This document shows, piece after piece, positions 7,476-16,767 of a DNA stretch of 64,000 bases. Position 1 is the stretch's first letter; each line of letters begins with the position of its first letter. The position numbers were made by a program, and so were the translations under genes. The notes under the pieces were generated by a model that worked only from the letters and a program-made list of their open reading frames with translations, made no database searches and was not told where the DNA came from. Source of the DNA: Zhihengliuella flava (GTDB lineage: Bacteria > Actinomycetota > Actinomycetes > Actinomycetales > Micrococcaceae); NCBI RefSeq assembly GCF_015751895.1, contig NZ_JADOTZ010000001.1, positions 2,831,552-2,895,551 of the forward strand, given 5' to 3'.

Positions 7476-7820
7476 CTAGATGCTGGTGGCTGGTGTGCCG
7501 TAGAGGCGTTCTGCGACGGCGGTCCACCGGTCCGCGACGACGTATTCGATGTCGGAGTCGGTGACGGCGGTGGAGTCAATGGCGCTAGTGGCTTCGTCCC
7601 AGACGATGGCTGTTTGGATGGAGGGGTTCAGGACCATTTCCGTGACGAAGTTGGTGATCGTCTGGGACGGGTTGTCGCGCACGGCGTTGGCAAGCTGCTC
7701 TGCGGCGCTGCCTTCGGTAGGGCTGTTGGTCGTGATGTAGGCCAGTTGAGCGCCGGCGACTCGCTGCTGCAGCAGGGTGTCGTCGAGTGCTGCCCGGATT
7801 TTTAAGAGCTTGGTGTCCAC
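7476..7820 (-). CDS. Hypothetical phage protein after the tail fibre
   Basis: A 114-residue, mildly acidic protein with no membrane segment and no domain recognised. It follows the tail-fibre gene across a hairpin at 7846-7883 and precedes the lysis proteins. GGAGG precedes the ATG. It could be a tail-fibre assembly factor or a minor structural protein, but this is only position-based. Copy at 57924-58268. Confidence 0.65.
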   Translation of the reverse strand: MDTKLLKIRAALDDTLLQQRVAGAQLAYITTNSPTEGSAAEQLANAVRDNPSQTITNFVTEMVLNPSIQTAIVWDEATSAIDSTAVTDSDIEYVVADRWTAVAERLYGTPATSI

Positions 7821-7845
7821 TGGGTCCTCCTTGTGGCGGGTATGG

Positions 7846-7883
7846 CGAAGGGGCGGCAGCCTTGCGAGTCTGCCGCCCCTTCG
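7846..7883 (-). terminator. Hairpin between tail fibre and lysis genes
   Basis: A 14-bp perfect stem (7846-7859 with 7870-7883) and 10-nt loop lie between the fibre stop and the next start. There is no long T-run, so it may attenuate rather than stop read-through into the lysis genes. Copy at 58294-58331. Confidence 0.6.
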
Positions 7884-7898
7884 GGTGGTGGTGCCTGG

Positions 7899-10800
7899 TT
7901 AGGCGTCGGTCATGTAGGTGACCCGGATTTTGGGCCGCAATGACCCAGTGCCGCGTGCGTACCCGTAATAGGTGGACGACGTGGACCCGGTGTACAGGGC
8001 GAGGCCTCTGAAGTTCCCCGACAGCATGGCGCTGATGTCAGAGCTGTTGGTGATGGTGACCCACTTGCCCTCGCCGCGTTTCCACGAGACTTCCTTCAGC
8101 AGGGACGACGCCGGGAAGCTAGACAGCGAGGTGGACCCGTGCCGGTACAGCCGTGCCGTACCACCGGCGCCGGAGTACCAGTGGTCGAAGTAGAGGTAGA
8201 CCTCTAGCTTCACGATGGACGAGGCGTCTGCCATTGCGGTTGCGATGGTCTCGCCCTTGTCACCGGCACCGAAGATCGCATGGCTCTTCTTGGTCCCGCC
8301 GCCCGGGTCGTAGGAGGTGTACCCCTGATAGAGGTAGTTCCCGCCGGCTGTGTACTGACTATCGTTGCCTTGCCATGACCGGAATCCAGTGGCCGCCCAG
8401 GTCTGGGTGACTTGGCGGTCAGCCGATGTCGGTGGCGGCTCGGAAGAGCCCGCGGAGGTGGTGCCTACGAAGTCGGCGCGCCCGGAGACGCCAGTGAGTG
8501 GGTGTTCAGCCACCGTGAGAGTGAACGGGGCCGCGTTGGTCGGATTGATCAACACGTTGTCCGCGCCACCGAACGCCGAGTAGTACACGATGACTGAGAC
8601 GGTGCGCTCACTGTCGTTGCGGAACACCCACCGCAGGTCCGTGGAAGGCAGTTGGCTCGACGCGCTTGGGCGGGCCCCGGTGATGGCTTCGGCTCTAATG
8701 GGTGCCGAGGTGTCAGCGAGGGTGCCGGTTGTGGTGGCAGCGAGCCGGAACCTTGCCCGGGAGTTCGTTCCTGCACTGGTCGCCCGGAGCCCGTTTGCTT
8801 GGATTTCGTAGACGTACCCGGGCCGGGCCGTGTATTCCAACCGCATTACTGACTGGTTGTGGTTCGACGAGGTCGATGGGTTCGCCCCGGTGTTGTTCGT
8901 CCTGTCTAGCCGGGCGATGATTCCGCGGGCACGGGAGTCGATCAGTTCGTAGATGTCCTCGCCGTTGACTGTCACCTCGCCTGCTGCGACGGAGGCCGCC
9001 GCTATGCCGCCGGCGTCATCGATCACCACGTCGCCGCCGTCATTCTGGGTATTGCGGATCCCGAGGCGCTGCGTGCCGCTTCCTAGCAAAGCGATCAGCG
9101 ACTCGTAGGAGCCGTCAGCGAGCTGGTCAATGATCGCGATCCCATCACCGTTGACGATGGTCTCGCGTGTCCCATCCTGCTTATAGAAACGGGCCGACGA
9201 CCCCTCGAGCGCGGTCAACCACGCGGCGTCAGCCCAAATGCTGAGTGCGTCTACCGCTCGGGCCTTCACCGCGCCGGGCGTCACGATAGCCCCGTCAGTC
9301 ATGCGGACCATCGACCCGCCAGCATGGACTACTGCTTCGTTGGCGTCGCCGGAGAACTCGATCACGGGGGCGACGTGCGTCACCGGGTTGGTGTCCGAGT
9401 CGGGGATGACGTGTTCGTAGTAGAGCCAGATGTTCGAGCCGCCGCCTCGCCACGCGGGGGCGTCTTCTCCGGTCGCGTCGACCGAGCGGGCGTCGCTGTT
9501 GCTGCTGTGGAGCATGCCTTCGCTGCCGTCGGCGTAGCGGCAGGCGAGGTTGATCTTCGCAGTGCCGTTGCCCGTGTTCACGCGGACTGCGGTGCGCCAC
9601 GGCTCGCCCGGGTTAGTCGGTGCCATGAACCTGCGGGTTCGCAGCCCTTCGCCGTCCGGCCCGTCATCGAGTGAGTACCAGAACCGCTTGAGGCTGGTGG
9701 TGTCCTGGTTCGCGGAGCCGAACCTGTTCTGCCCTGCATTATTCGTGCCCCAAGAGCCTTGCACGTGCGCTACGCCCGAGCGCCCGTTGTGGCCGTCGCC
9801 GAGGCGGTCTCGCGTGGTCTGGTCCGAGAAGGTGGGGTCAATGATCTGGTTCGGCCCCGCTGCCACCAGAAGCTGCTCGGCGTAGAGCTTCATGAAGCGG
9901 CCCGTGCGGGCGGCGATCTCCTCGGCTACGACGTCGGCAAGCGTGGACTGGCCGACGACCGTCAGGGACCCGAGGTCTACGCTCGAAATCATCTGGTGCT
10001 CGAGCGTCCCCTTCACCCAGCTCGACCCGTCCCACGTCCACTGCCCGACAATCTTCGTCCAGCTAGTGCTGTCGAATTGCCACCAAATGTCCCCGGGGGT
10101 GCTGCCGCTGCCGCTCGGCGCGCTCGTGTCACGGTGAATCTTGTTCTTACCGTTGGCGCTGGACAGCGCGAGGTCAGCCGTGTCCTGTGCGCTGCCTGCT
10201 GCCGTCTGCGCGTCCTGTGCGGCCTGCTGGGCTGCTGCTGCCGCGTCGAGGGCCTCCTTCGCCTCGGTAATGTCGTAGACCTCGAAGCGGTCGATCTGAA
10301 AGCGCCCTGCTCCCGCGATTACGCGAACGCCGAAGCGGCCCCACGTTACGTCCGGGCCGACGGTAATGTCCGCGGAAAGAGGCCGAACCGTGTCCGCGGT
10401 AAAAGTGTTTCCTGCCCAGCCGTCGTGGACGCTTCCGTTCGTCGAGCCTTGGCTGCCTTGCGCGGAGATGAAGTTGACTGCTGCTGTGGCGTCGTTATCT
10501 CCCGCGATGGTGCGGCGTGCTGCGACGCGGACCCGGTACGTGTGGCCAGGTTCAAGCGTCTGAAAGGTGTTCCACGCGTGCGGATTCGCGCCCGCTGCGG
10601 CTTCTCCGGGCATGACCGCCAAAAAGCTGCCGTCGATGAAGGTGGCCGCTTGACGGTAGCTCCCGTTGGTTAGAGCCCAGCCCGGCGCTAACGCGGGGTC
10701 GCTCGGGTCGCCCTGCTCGAATCCGGGGTTCACGGCGAGGTTGCGGCCGCGCTCAATGAGAGCGGTCACCTGACCCTCGGCGTAGGACTGCGCGGCGTCT

Positions 10801-11228
10801 GCTGCCGTCTGCGCGTCCGAAGCCGCCGTGGCTGCCGCGTTGGCGGTCGAGTTCGCGGTGTTGGCGAGTCCGAACGCTTCAGTGATGTCGGACTGGGCTT
10901 GCGTTAGCTCGGTGTTGATCTGTTCGTCCGCCTGTGTGAGCCGGTTGTCGACTTCGGTGATCCGGTCCGACTGGTCGCCCAACTGCCCGGCCTGCGCTGC
11001 CAGCTCGTTGGCGTGGTCGTCGAGGACTGCGCCCTGGGCGGCGTCTTTCTCCACGAGCTCTGGGACGGTCACGTGGATCTCTGTGCCCGGGTTTTCCGGG
11101 TCGTCCATCGACACGGACCCGTGCTGCAGGTTCGAGGCGTGGGAGATGTCGCGGCGGAGCTTGGCCTGATCGGAGAGGATTTCTACGAGCGGGTCACGCT
11201 TGCGGCGCAGATAAGGGCGGTTGCTCAC
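7899..11228 (-). CDS. Tail fibre / receptor-binding minor tail protein
   Basis: A 1109-residue protein. The N-terminal ~150 residues form heptad-rich coiled coil (QADEQINTELTQAQSDITEA); a carbohydrate-binding-like segment begins near NLAVNPGFEQG (about 165-320); a second coiled coil and a collar-like region with VDLGSLTVVGQSTLADVV follow. The C-terminal ~200 residues are a beta-rich, DNRLRE-like module ending SLRPKIRVTYMTDA. This order is typical of host-binding fibres of actinobacterial siphophages, which attach to cell-wall glycans. It overlaps the upstream tail gene by 4 bp. Being identical in both prophages, it predicts the same host receptor. Copy at 58347-61676. Confidence 0.82.
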   Translation of the reverse strand: MSNRPYLRRKRDPLVEILSDQAKLRRDISHASNLQHGSVSMDDPENPGTEIHVTVPELVEKDAAQGAVLDDHANELAAQAGQLGDQSDRITEVDNRLTQADEQINTELTQAQSDITEAFGLANTANSTANAAATAASDAQTAADAAQSYAEGQVTALIERGRNLAVNPGFEQGDPSDPALAPGWALTNGSYRQAATFIDGSFLAVMPGEAAAGANPHAWNTFQTLEPGHTYRVRVAARRTIAGDNDATAAVNFISAQGSQGSTNGSVHDGWAGNTFTADTVRPLSADITVGPDVTWGRFGVRVIAGAGRFQIDRFEVYDITEAKEALDAAAAAQQAAQDAQTAAGSAQDTADLALSSANGKNKIHRDTSAPSGSGSTPGDIWWQFDSTSWTKIVGQWTWDGSSWVKGTLEHQMISSVDLGSLTVVGQSTLADVVAEEIAARTGRFMKLYAEQLLVAAGPNQIIDPTFSDQTTRDRLGDGHNGRSGVAHVQGSWGTNNAGQNRFGSANQDTTSLKRFWYSLDDGPDGEGLRTRRFMAPTNPGEPWRTAVRVNTGNGTAKINLACRYADGSEGMLHSSNSDARSVDATGEDAPAWRGGGSNIWLYYEHVIPDSDTNPVTHVAPVIEFSGDANEAVVHAGGSMVRMTDGAIVTPGAVKARAVDALSIWADAAWLTALEGSSARFYKQDGTRETIVNGDGIAIIDQLADGSYESLIALLGSGTQRLGIRNTQNDGGDVVIDDAGGIAAASVAAGEVTVNGEDIYELIDSRARGIIARLDRTNNTGANPSTSSNHNQSVMRLEYTARPGYVYEIQANGLRATSAGTNSRARFRLAATTTGTLADTSAPIRAEAITGARPSASSQLPSTDLRWVFRNDSERTVSVIVYYSAFGGADNVLINPTNAAPFTLTVAEHPLTGVSGRADFVGTTSAGSSEPPPTSADRQVTQTWAATGFRSWQGNDSQYTAGGNYLYQGYTSYDPGGGTKKSHAIFGAGDKGETIATAMADASSIVKLEVYLYFDHWYSGAGGTARLYRHGSTSLSSFPASSLLKEVSWKRGEGKWVTITNSSDISAMLSGNFRGLALYTGSTSSTYYGYARGTGSLRPKIRVTYMTDA

Positions 11229-12319
11229 TCGGCCTCCTCAAGTAGTCTCACGTCGAGCTGCACCGAGCTCGACGCTTGCGAAAAGCTGTAGCCGGCCAGG
11301 CGCATCATCAGCTCCCGGCCGGCTAGCCACGGGTCCTCCGGGGCCACGACACGGATTGTCATGCCGGGCACGAGATCGGCTAGGCCGGGTGTGCCGTCGA
11401 TACGGATGGACATGTCTGCGGTCTCCACCGGGCGCGAGTTCTCGCGGACCGTGCGGGCGCCCCACCCCTGTAGGTGCCAGAGCTGGTTCGTCCGCTTGCC
11501 TGTGTAGATCCGCTCAACCGTCAGGTACTCCTGCGACCCGCCGGCCGCGGCGGAGGCTGACAGGGTGGCGCGGCCTTCACCCTCACCAAAGACGTGAGCG
11601 CGGGTGACGATGTCGGTGGCGTCCTCGGTCAGCTCGAAATCCACGCCCGCGGCCCCGCCGTCGAGGTTGATATCGACCTGTTTCGAGGCGTTGAGGTCGC
11701 GGGCGGACCCCATGACCCACGTGAACGCGTTCCCCGCCCAGGCGGGTGTGAAGTCGCAGTCGGGTCCACCGTCGAGGGTGATGATCTGCTCGAGGCCTTC
11801 CGCGACAGTCATCGCGTTGTACCCGTAGAACCGGGCTTCGCGCGTGCCCGACACAGATGCCGGGTACTCCATCGGCAAGTTATCCAACGCCTCGCCGTTG
11901 TTCTGGGTCAACCGGACAATCCGGTCAGCCAGCGTCGGCAATCCGGCGGGCCCGAACCGGTAGTAGGAGTGGGACGGGTACGTGGAGTTCGGGCCGATCA
12001 GGGTCCGACCCTCAAACACGCTCCACACGTCCCGCAGGGTCAGCTGCAGCACACCGGATCCCCACTTGTACTTCCGTGTCCAGATGATGCCGGAGAACAC
12101 GGGCACGTTGTTCCAGCACGCCACGACCGTGCGGACCGTCGGCTTGAGCAGGTAGTCCCACTCGGCCTTCGTGAGCTGCCAGTCATCGTCCGTGAGCGGG
12201 ATCGTCACCTGGCCGCCCTCACCACCATTCAACGACCGGGCACCAGTGAACCCGGTACCCGGCAAGCGACCCAGACGCTGCCCCGTGTGCGTGACCACAG
12301 CCTCAAAACTCCATGCCAC
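11225..12319 (-). CDS. Minor tail protein, Gp37-like tail-tip protein
   Basis: A 364-residue protein with the pattern of the siphovirus Gp37-like/tail-associated proteins that follow the distal tail gene: an N-terminal tail-hub fold (RSLNGGEGGQVTIPLTDDDW) and a middle HDII-like segment. It should form the tip hub joining the distal tail ring to the fibre. No lytic domain is seen. It lies between the distal tail gene (16 bp upstream) and the fibre gene (4-bp overlap). Copy at 61673-62767. Confidence 0.75.
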   Translation of the reverse strand: MAWSFEAVVTHTGQRLGRLPGTGFTGARSLNGGEGGQVTIPLTDDDWQLTKAEWDYLLKPTVRTVVACWNNVPVFSGIIWTRKYKWGSGVLQLTLRDVWSVFEGRTLIGPNSTYPSHSYYRFGPAGLPTLADRIVRLTQNNGEALDNLPMEYPASVSGTREARFYGYNAMTVAEGLEQIITLDGGPDCDFTPAWAGNAFTWVMGSARDLNASKQVDINLDGGAAGVDFELTEDATDIVTRAHVFGEGEGRATLSASAAAGGSQEYLTVERIYTGKRTNQLWHLQGWGARTVRENSRPVETADMSIRIDGTPGLADLVPGMTIRVVAPEDPWLAGRELMMRLAGYSFSQASSSVQLDVRLLEEAE

Positions 12320-12335
12320 GGCGGCCTCCTAAAAT

Positions 12336-13109
12336 TCAGATGTAGGTGTCGCGGACCAGCACCCGGTACTGGCCCACCCCGCCGTCAGTCGCCGGGATCA
12401 CATTCGCAGCACGCGAGACACCCGGCATGACCTTCGCCAGATTCGTGTACCCGGTCTGCCCGAAGACCACGGCCCCGTCCTTCCGGAGCAGGCCCGACCC
12501 GAAGTCCACCTCGAAAAGCTCACCAGCATTCACCGTCTCAAGAGACCGGAACGAGTCGGCGCCCGTGCCCCATGCGGTGAAGCCGGACGTCATGCTGCCC
12601 TTGACCTCGATCACCGGTGCCGCCGGATAATTCCCCTCATGCGAGACCTGGACCGACACCGGGCTAGTCCGCGACGCCGTCGTCCACGCTGTAGTGCGCA
12701 GCACCCCATACTTGCGCGGGTCAGGGGCCTTGAGGCTCAGCTCCCACTTCGCGTACGTATCGGTGTGGTCCTCCCAATCGAGGCCGCCATCACGGTCCGC
12801 CATCGCGGACTGAGTCGGCCCATGACCCGCCACCGTCAGCTCTGCCGGCCCCGAATGCAGCAGCCCAGACAGGAGCATGTTCGCCTCGTGCAGCCCCGCA
12901 TGGGTTACCGCGTACACGCTCCCGATCAGGGTCACGTAGCGCGGTCCGTACGTGACCAGCGCCGGGAAATCGCCGTCGCCACCGACACGGACTGTCGAGT
13001 CCGACCGTGGCGCGGGAGACTTGAACCAGCCGTCAGCATCCCGCACCACGACCCGCGTCCCATCAGAGAGCGTCACCGGGAACTGAGTGGTGCCCAGAGT
13101 TATATCCAT
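12336..13109 (-). CDS. Distal tail protein (Dit-like)
   Basis: A 257-residue protein placed between the tape measure (TGATG overlap) and tail-tip genes, the position of the distal tail (Dit) protein, whose hexamer ends the tail tube. The C-terminal half (from about SLKAPDPRKYG) closely matches the counterpart in prophage 2, while the first ~120 residues are unrelated. The shared 9.8-kb block ends inside it at 12542. The start at 13109 is set by the overlap with the tape-measure stop. Confidence 0.78.
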   Translation of the reverse strand: MDITLGTTQFPVTLSDGTRVVVRDADGWFKSPAPRSDSTVRVGGDGDFPALVTYGPRYVTLIGSVYAVTHAGLHEANMLLSGLLHSGPAELTVAGHGPTQSAMADRDGGLDWEDHTDTYAKWELSLKAPDPRKYGVLRTTAWTTASRTSPVSVQVSHEGNYPAAPVIEVKGSMTSGFTAWGTGADSFRSLETVNAGELFEVDFGSGLLRKDGAVVFGQTGYTNLAKVMPGVSRAANVIPATDGGVGQYRVLVRDTYI

Positions 13110-16100
13110 CAGCGCAGGCCTTCCAGCTTTTTCTCGAGTGTCGTCTCTAGGACACGGTTGACGTTCTCGTCCCGTACACCCTGAATCACGATTGCGCCCT
13201 GCTGGAAAGTCACCGAACGACCGGCCATCACTGGGGCAGCAGTGGTCGAATCCATCAGTCGACCACCGTCTGCGAATCCGGGTAGCTTCGGGAAAGTCCC
13301 GTTGTTGATCATTGCTAGCTCGCGGTTGTACTTGTCCGACGAGGCCCGGTTGATCACCCATTCGCGGTCGTCCACCCAGGCTGTGGGGTGCCCGTCGTGG
13401 CCAATCCCGAGGATCTGGTCAGTACCCAGCCCGGTCTCGGGGAGCCTTCCGCCGTCTGAGTATCGGCGAAGAGTGCGGCCTCCCGTGGAGTGCCGAGCTT
13501 GGCCGTAGTTCAAGCGTTCGGCGGAACGAGTCCCAGTGCTGGTGTAGTTGGTGTGGATAGTCTGGGTGACCCTCGAGGTGCGGTCTCGAGCTACTGCGTT
13601 TAGCGCAGCCTCAGCCGCAGATGTGATCGCCTGCGCGTCGATCTTCGCGGTCCGCTTCTTGCCCGCGGTCGCGTCAATCTTTGCGCCGGTCTCATCCGTT
13701 CCGGTCTCCGATACCTGAATTCGGCCATCGGGCAGCTCGGTCACGATGTAGCCAAGATCCCGTAAGGCCTTGACGGTCACCGGCGAGTTGTCGGTGATGG
13801 TGATCTTCTTGTCAGGCGTCGATTGAATCCACGTATGCAGGTCACTGATTTTCGAGATCTCACCATCAGCGTTTGACTCGTACTCCGTGAACACGTCCGC
13901 GGGAATGAGGCCCATCTGATCAGCCAAAGCGCCGGCGGCGTCCTCTTCCATGCCTGCCGCGATAGCGGCATTGATGAAAGCGTCGCGACCCTTCTGTACC
14001 TCTGCGGCCATCTCGCCCGATGTCGCTCCCGCTTCGTACATCGCGGTCCGCACACTGTCAGTCGCCGACGCAATACCATCCAGCGCGGCCTGGTTAGCTG
14101 AGCCCTTTTCGGTATTGATGTCGAGAGTGGCGCCATTCTCCTTGATGGACTCCGTAGCTGAGCGGATCGAGTCCGCGAGCTCACGGTGAGCCGCACGCTC
14201 TGTCAGAACAATCGCGCCGGTCTTGGTTAGTCCCTCAAAGTAGGCGTCGAGCTCATCGGCGGCATCACCCGCAGCATCACCGACCTCACCGATAGCGCCC
14301 TCGAGATCCTCGGACCCCTCAGCCGCAGTGGCCGAGTCGGCCTCGATGTGCCTCAATGCGTCCGCGTATTGAGGAAAGAGCTTGGAAGCGTCTTCGGCGC
14401 TTACACCCGACTCTTCCAGGCGTCCGGCCAGAGTCTCCATGGCCGATTTGGCTGCATCGATATTCCCCGAGCTGACCATCGTTGCCAGCTCAGCGTCAAC
14501 TGCCTTGAACGCTTCTTCAGCTAGAGCAACGCTGCCTTTCACCCCGGTGATGGCTGTAATGCCACCCTGCGCCCATCGCTCCATCTTGTCGATGGTGCCG
14601 TCGCCAAAGAGAGCCCGCACTGATGCATCGAACCCCGACACCGACTCTTCGGCATGCCCGATACCTTCGTAGCCTTGGAAAGCTGCTTCCAACGCCCCTT
14701 CGGCATTTGCGCCCTCCGTAGCGATGCGCGCCAACGCGTCAGCGATGTGCCCTGTGCCCTCGGGGATGTCTTTGGTGTACTGGGACTCAGCTAATTTGGC
14801 CAAGCCCGTCGCCACGCCTCCGATTACGGTGACCGCCCCTCCCGCAGCAGCAATGCGGCGAAGCGCGCGGCCAGATCGTGACGCAGCTGGCGCAAACGTG
14901 TCCAGTGCGTCCTTGGCGTTCTTTACCTTCGGGGCAAGATTCAAAAAGAGCCCCAGTGCGCCAGCGCTCACGCCGGCGATTCCACCAAGCGCGGTGACAC
15001 CGATTTGGACAGGCTCGGGCAGCTCACTAAACCAGCGGACTAGATCCGCCGCGCCATCGGCCAGCTCTGCAACGACCGGGAGGATGGCTCCGCCTGCGGT
15101 AATCGCTGCGTCTTTGATGTTGTTCCACGCGATGCGGATCCGGGACTCTGTGGTCTCGTAACGCTTCTGCGCTTCCTCCACGAGAGCAGTGTTCTTTTCC
15201 CACGCGTCCGCGCCCATTTCGAGGGAGCGGGTAAGCAGGTCGCCCGAGTTAGCGAGGGCCAGCATGACCTGCGTTTCTTCGGTCCCGCGGATGCCCATGT
15301 CCTTGAGCGTCGCCGTGACATTCCCGCCGGCCTCGTTGACGTTGTTGATACCGCCCGCGACGAGCTGCAGAGCCTCCATCGGGGAGGTGCGGAACTTCTC
15401 TGCGAACTCGTCCGCAGAGAGTCCTGCCGTCTGGGCGAACGTCGAAAGGGATTCGCCACCCTCGTCCACGGCCGTGCGCATTTTCAGCAGGACGCGAGTC
15501 GCGACACCGCCACCTAGCTCGGCGCGGACACCCATCGACGCCAGCGTGTTTGAGAGAGCCAGGACGTCGGACTCGGTGGCCCCAATTGTCGCGCCAGCAC
15601 CGGCAATCCTCTGAGCCATATTGAGAATGTCTGCCTCAGTGGATGCACCGTTGTTGCCAAGCTCAACAAGCGTGGCACCGAACCGCTCAACACCCTTTGA
15701 GCCCTCACGCTCCATCGTGCCCATCACGTTGCTGATCTGCGCGATGGACGTGGCCGCCTCCTCGGCGGTGAGGTTGGTCGACTCGCCAAGGTTGATCATC
15801 GTTTCGGTGAACCCGACAACATTCTCGCGGGCCACTCCGAGCTGGCCGGCAGCCTCAGCGACGGCGGCAATCTCTGTGTGCGTGGATGGCAGCGTTCTGG
15901 CGAGTTCGCGCAACCCATCTTCGATTTCCGCCATCTGCCCGGGCGTGCCATCCACAGTTTTCATGACGCCAGCCCAGGCGGACTCCCAGTCCATGGCTGC
16001 TTTGGTAGACAGGCCCAGCCCTGCGACTGACGCGGTGCCGATGGCCAGCAGTGGGGTCTCGAGGTCGCGAAGGGCCTGGACTCGCTTGGCGGTGGTGTCG

Positions 16101-16216
16101 CCGGAGTTCTTAGCCGCTTTCTCGAGTTCCTCGGTGGACTTGGCTGCCGCCGACATTGCGGACTTGTACCGGTCCACCTGCGCTTCGAGGATGACTTTTA
16201 CGCGACGCTCAGCCAA
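13109..16216 (-). CDS. Tape measure protein
   Basis: A 1035-residue protein of the TP901-type tape measure family: N-terminal coiled coil (VDRYKSAMSAAAKSTEELEK), the conserved core with AMDWESAWAGVMKTVDGT and LGVARENVVGFTETMINLGESTNL, two hydrophobic segments near 390-425, and a C-terminal region rich in Gly, Ser and Thr. It sets tail length and may help DNA entry. No peptidase domain is seen, unlike the prophage 2 protein. It follows the two tail chaperone frames; the plus-strand membrane genes at 16261-16767 lie between them. Confidence 0.9.
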   Translation of the reverse strand: MAERRVKVILEAQVDRYKSAMSAAAKSTEELEKAAKNSGDTTAKRVQALRDLETPLLAIGTASVAGLGLSTKAAMDWESAWAGVMKTVDGTPGQMAEIEDGLRELARTLPSTHTEIAAVAEAAGQLGVARENVVGFTETMINLGESTNLTAEEAATSIAQISNVMGTMEREGSKGVERFGATLVELGNNGASTEADILNMAQRIAGAGATIGATESDVLALSNTLASMGVRAELGGGVATRVLLKMRTAVDEGGESLSTFAQTAGLSADEFAEKFRTSPMEALQLVAGGINNVNEAGGNVTATLKDMGIRGTEETQVMLALANSGDLLTRSLEMGADAWEKNTALVEEAQKRYETTESRIRIAWNNIKDAAITAGGAILPVVAELADGAADLVRWFSELPEPVQIGVTALGGIAGVSAGALGLFLNLAPKVKNAKDALDTFAPAASRSGRALRRIAAAGGAVTVIGGVATGLAKLAESQYTKDIPEGTGHIADALARIATEGANAEGALEAAFQGYEGIGHAEESVSGFDASVRALFGDGTIDKMERWAQGGITAITGVKGSVALAEEAFKAVDAELATMVSSGNIDAAKSAMETLAGRLEESGVSAEDASKLFPQYADALRHIEADSATAAEGSEDLEGAIGEVGDAAGDAADELDAYFEGLTKTGAIVLTERAAHRELADSIRSATESIKENGATLDINTEKGSANQAALDGIASATDSVRTAMYEAGATSGEMAAEVQKGRDAFINAAIAAGMEEDAAGALADQMGLIPADVFTEYESNADGEISKISDLHTWIQSTPDKKITITDNSPVTVKALRDLGYIVTELPDGRIQVSETGTDETGAKIDATAGKKRTAKIDAQAITSAAEAALNAVARDRTSRVTQTIHTNYTSTGTRSAERLNYGQARHSTGGRTLRRYSDGGRLPETGLGTDQILGIGHDGHPTAWVDDREWVINRASSDKYNRELAMINNGTFPKLPGFADGGRLMDSTTAAPVMAGRSVTFQQGAIVIQGVRDENVNRVLETTLEKKLEGLR

Positions 16217-16260
16217 GGTCAGGCCTCCAATATGCTGTGAACTTGTGGAAGAATCCGGGC

Positions 16261-16467
16261 ATGACTACCGGGGAAACTCAGAAGAAAAGGCCAGGCAGCG
16301 CACTCATTGGTGCGGGCATCGTTTTTGGCTTTGTGGGGCTGTTGATCGCGATTTACGCCACCGTTCAAAACGGTGCGTTTCCCGTGCCGTGGATACTCAT
16401 AGTTGGGCTTCTTCTGGCTGGCATTGGCTTTGCGGTGCGCTTGTTAGCTGCGGTCGAACGGCGATAG
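16261..16467 (+). CDS. Small two-helix membrane protein, first of a tandem pair
   Basis: A 68-residue protein with a polar start (MTTGETQKKR) and two hydrophobic helices (about residues 14-35 and 43-62), ending ERR. It reads against the surrounding minus-strand tail operon. The first 45 bp around its start, including the GGAAGA ribosome site, are repeated exactly at the next gene, so the pair arose by duplication. Function unknown; a lysogen-expressed membrane protein in a late operon is a common moron arrangement. Confidence 0.65.
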   Translation: MTTGETQKKRPGSALIGAGIVFGFVGLLIAIYATVQNGAFPVPWILIVGLLLAGIGFAVRLLAAVERR

Positions 16468-16536
16468 CAACCTCGATGCATGTCATGGCGGCAAAGTGGC
16501 ATCCACATCGCCGTGAACTTGTGGAAGAATCCGGGC

Positions 16537-16767
16537 ATGACTACCGGGGAAACTCAGAACGAAATGGCCGTGCGCCCAGGGCGCAAAATGATGATCTGGG
16601 GCTTCACGGCGATGCTCGTCGGAATTATCGGATGGATCACGGTCCTGTCCGGAATGGGCCGCGCAGGATGGTTCATGCTCCTCGTCCTGCTGCTCACGGC
16701 AGGCGGATTGATCGTGGGCGTTATCGGGCTCTTCCGCCGTCTATTCGCTGCTCTTGAGCGTCGGTAG
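16537..16767 (+). CDS. Small two-helix membrane protein, second of a tandem pair
   Basis: A 76-residue paralogue of the preceding gene: same MTTGETQ start, two hydrophobic helices (about 20-38 and 45-67) and a C-terminus FAALERR like LAAVERR in the first copy. The middle parts have diverged well, so the duplication is not recent. Its 3' end overlaps by 27 bp the end of the second tail chaperone frame on the other strand. Confidence 0.65.
   Translation: MTTGETQNEMAVRPGRKMMIWGFTAMLVGIIGWITVLSGMGRAGWFMLLVLLLTAGGLIVGVIGLFRRLFAALERR

Larger units (their letters stand above)
2735..12542. repeat. 9.8-kb block shared with prophage 2, copy A
   Basis: Identical to 53183-62990 wherever compared (constant offset 50,448), except A at 2815 versus G at 53263, which is silent in the overlapping minus-strand gene. 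Every protein of the block is the same in both copies. Left of 2735 the sequences differ after a few bases. Right of 12542 they diverge gradually inside the distal tail gene. Confidence 0.95.

Noticed and set aside
9759..10673. Plus-strand frame of 304 codons inside the tail fibre gene
   Set aside because: Arg/Val/Ala-rich shadow; the minus-strand fibre gene is continuous and well supported.
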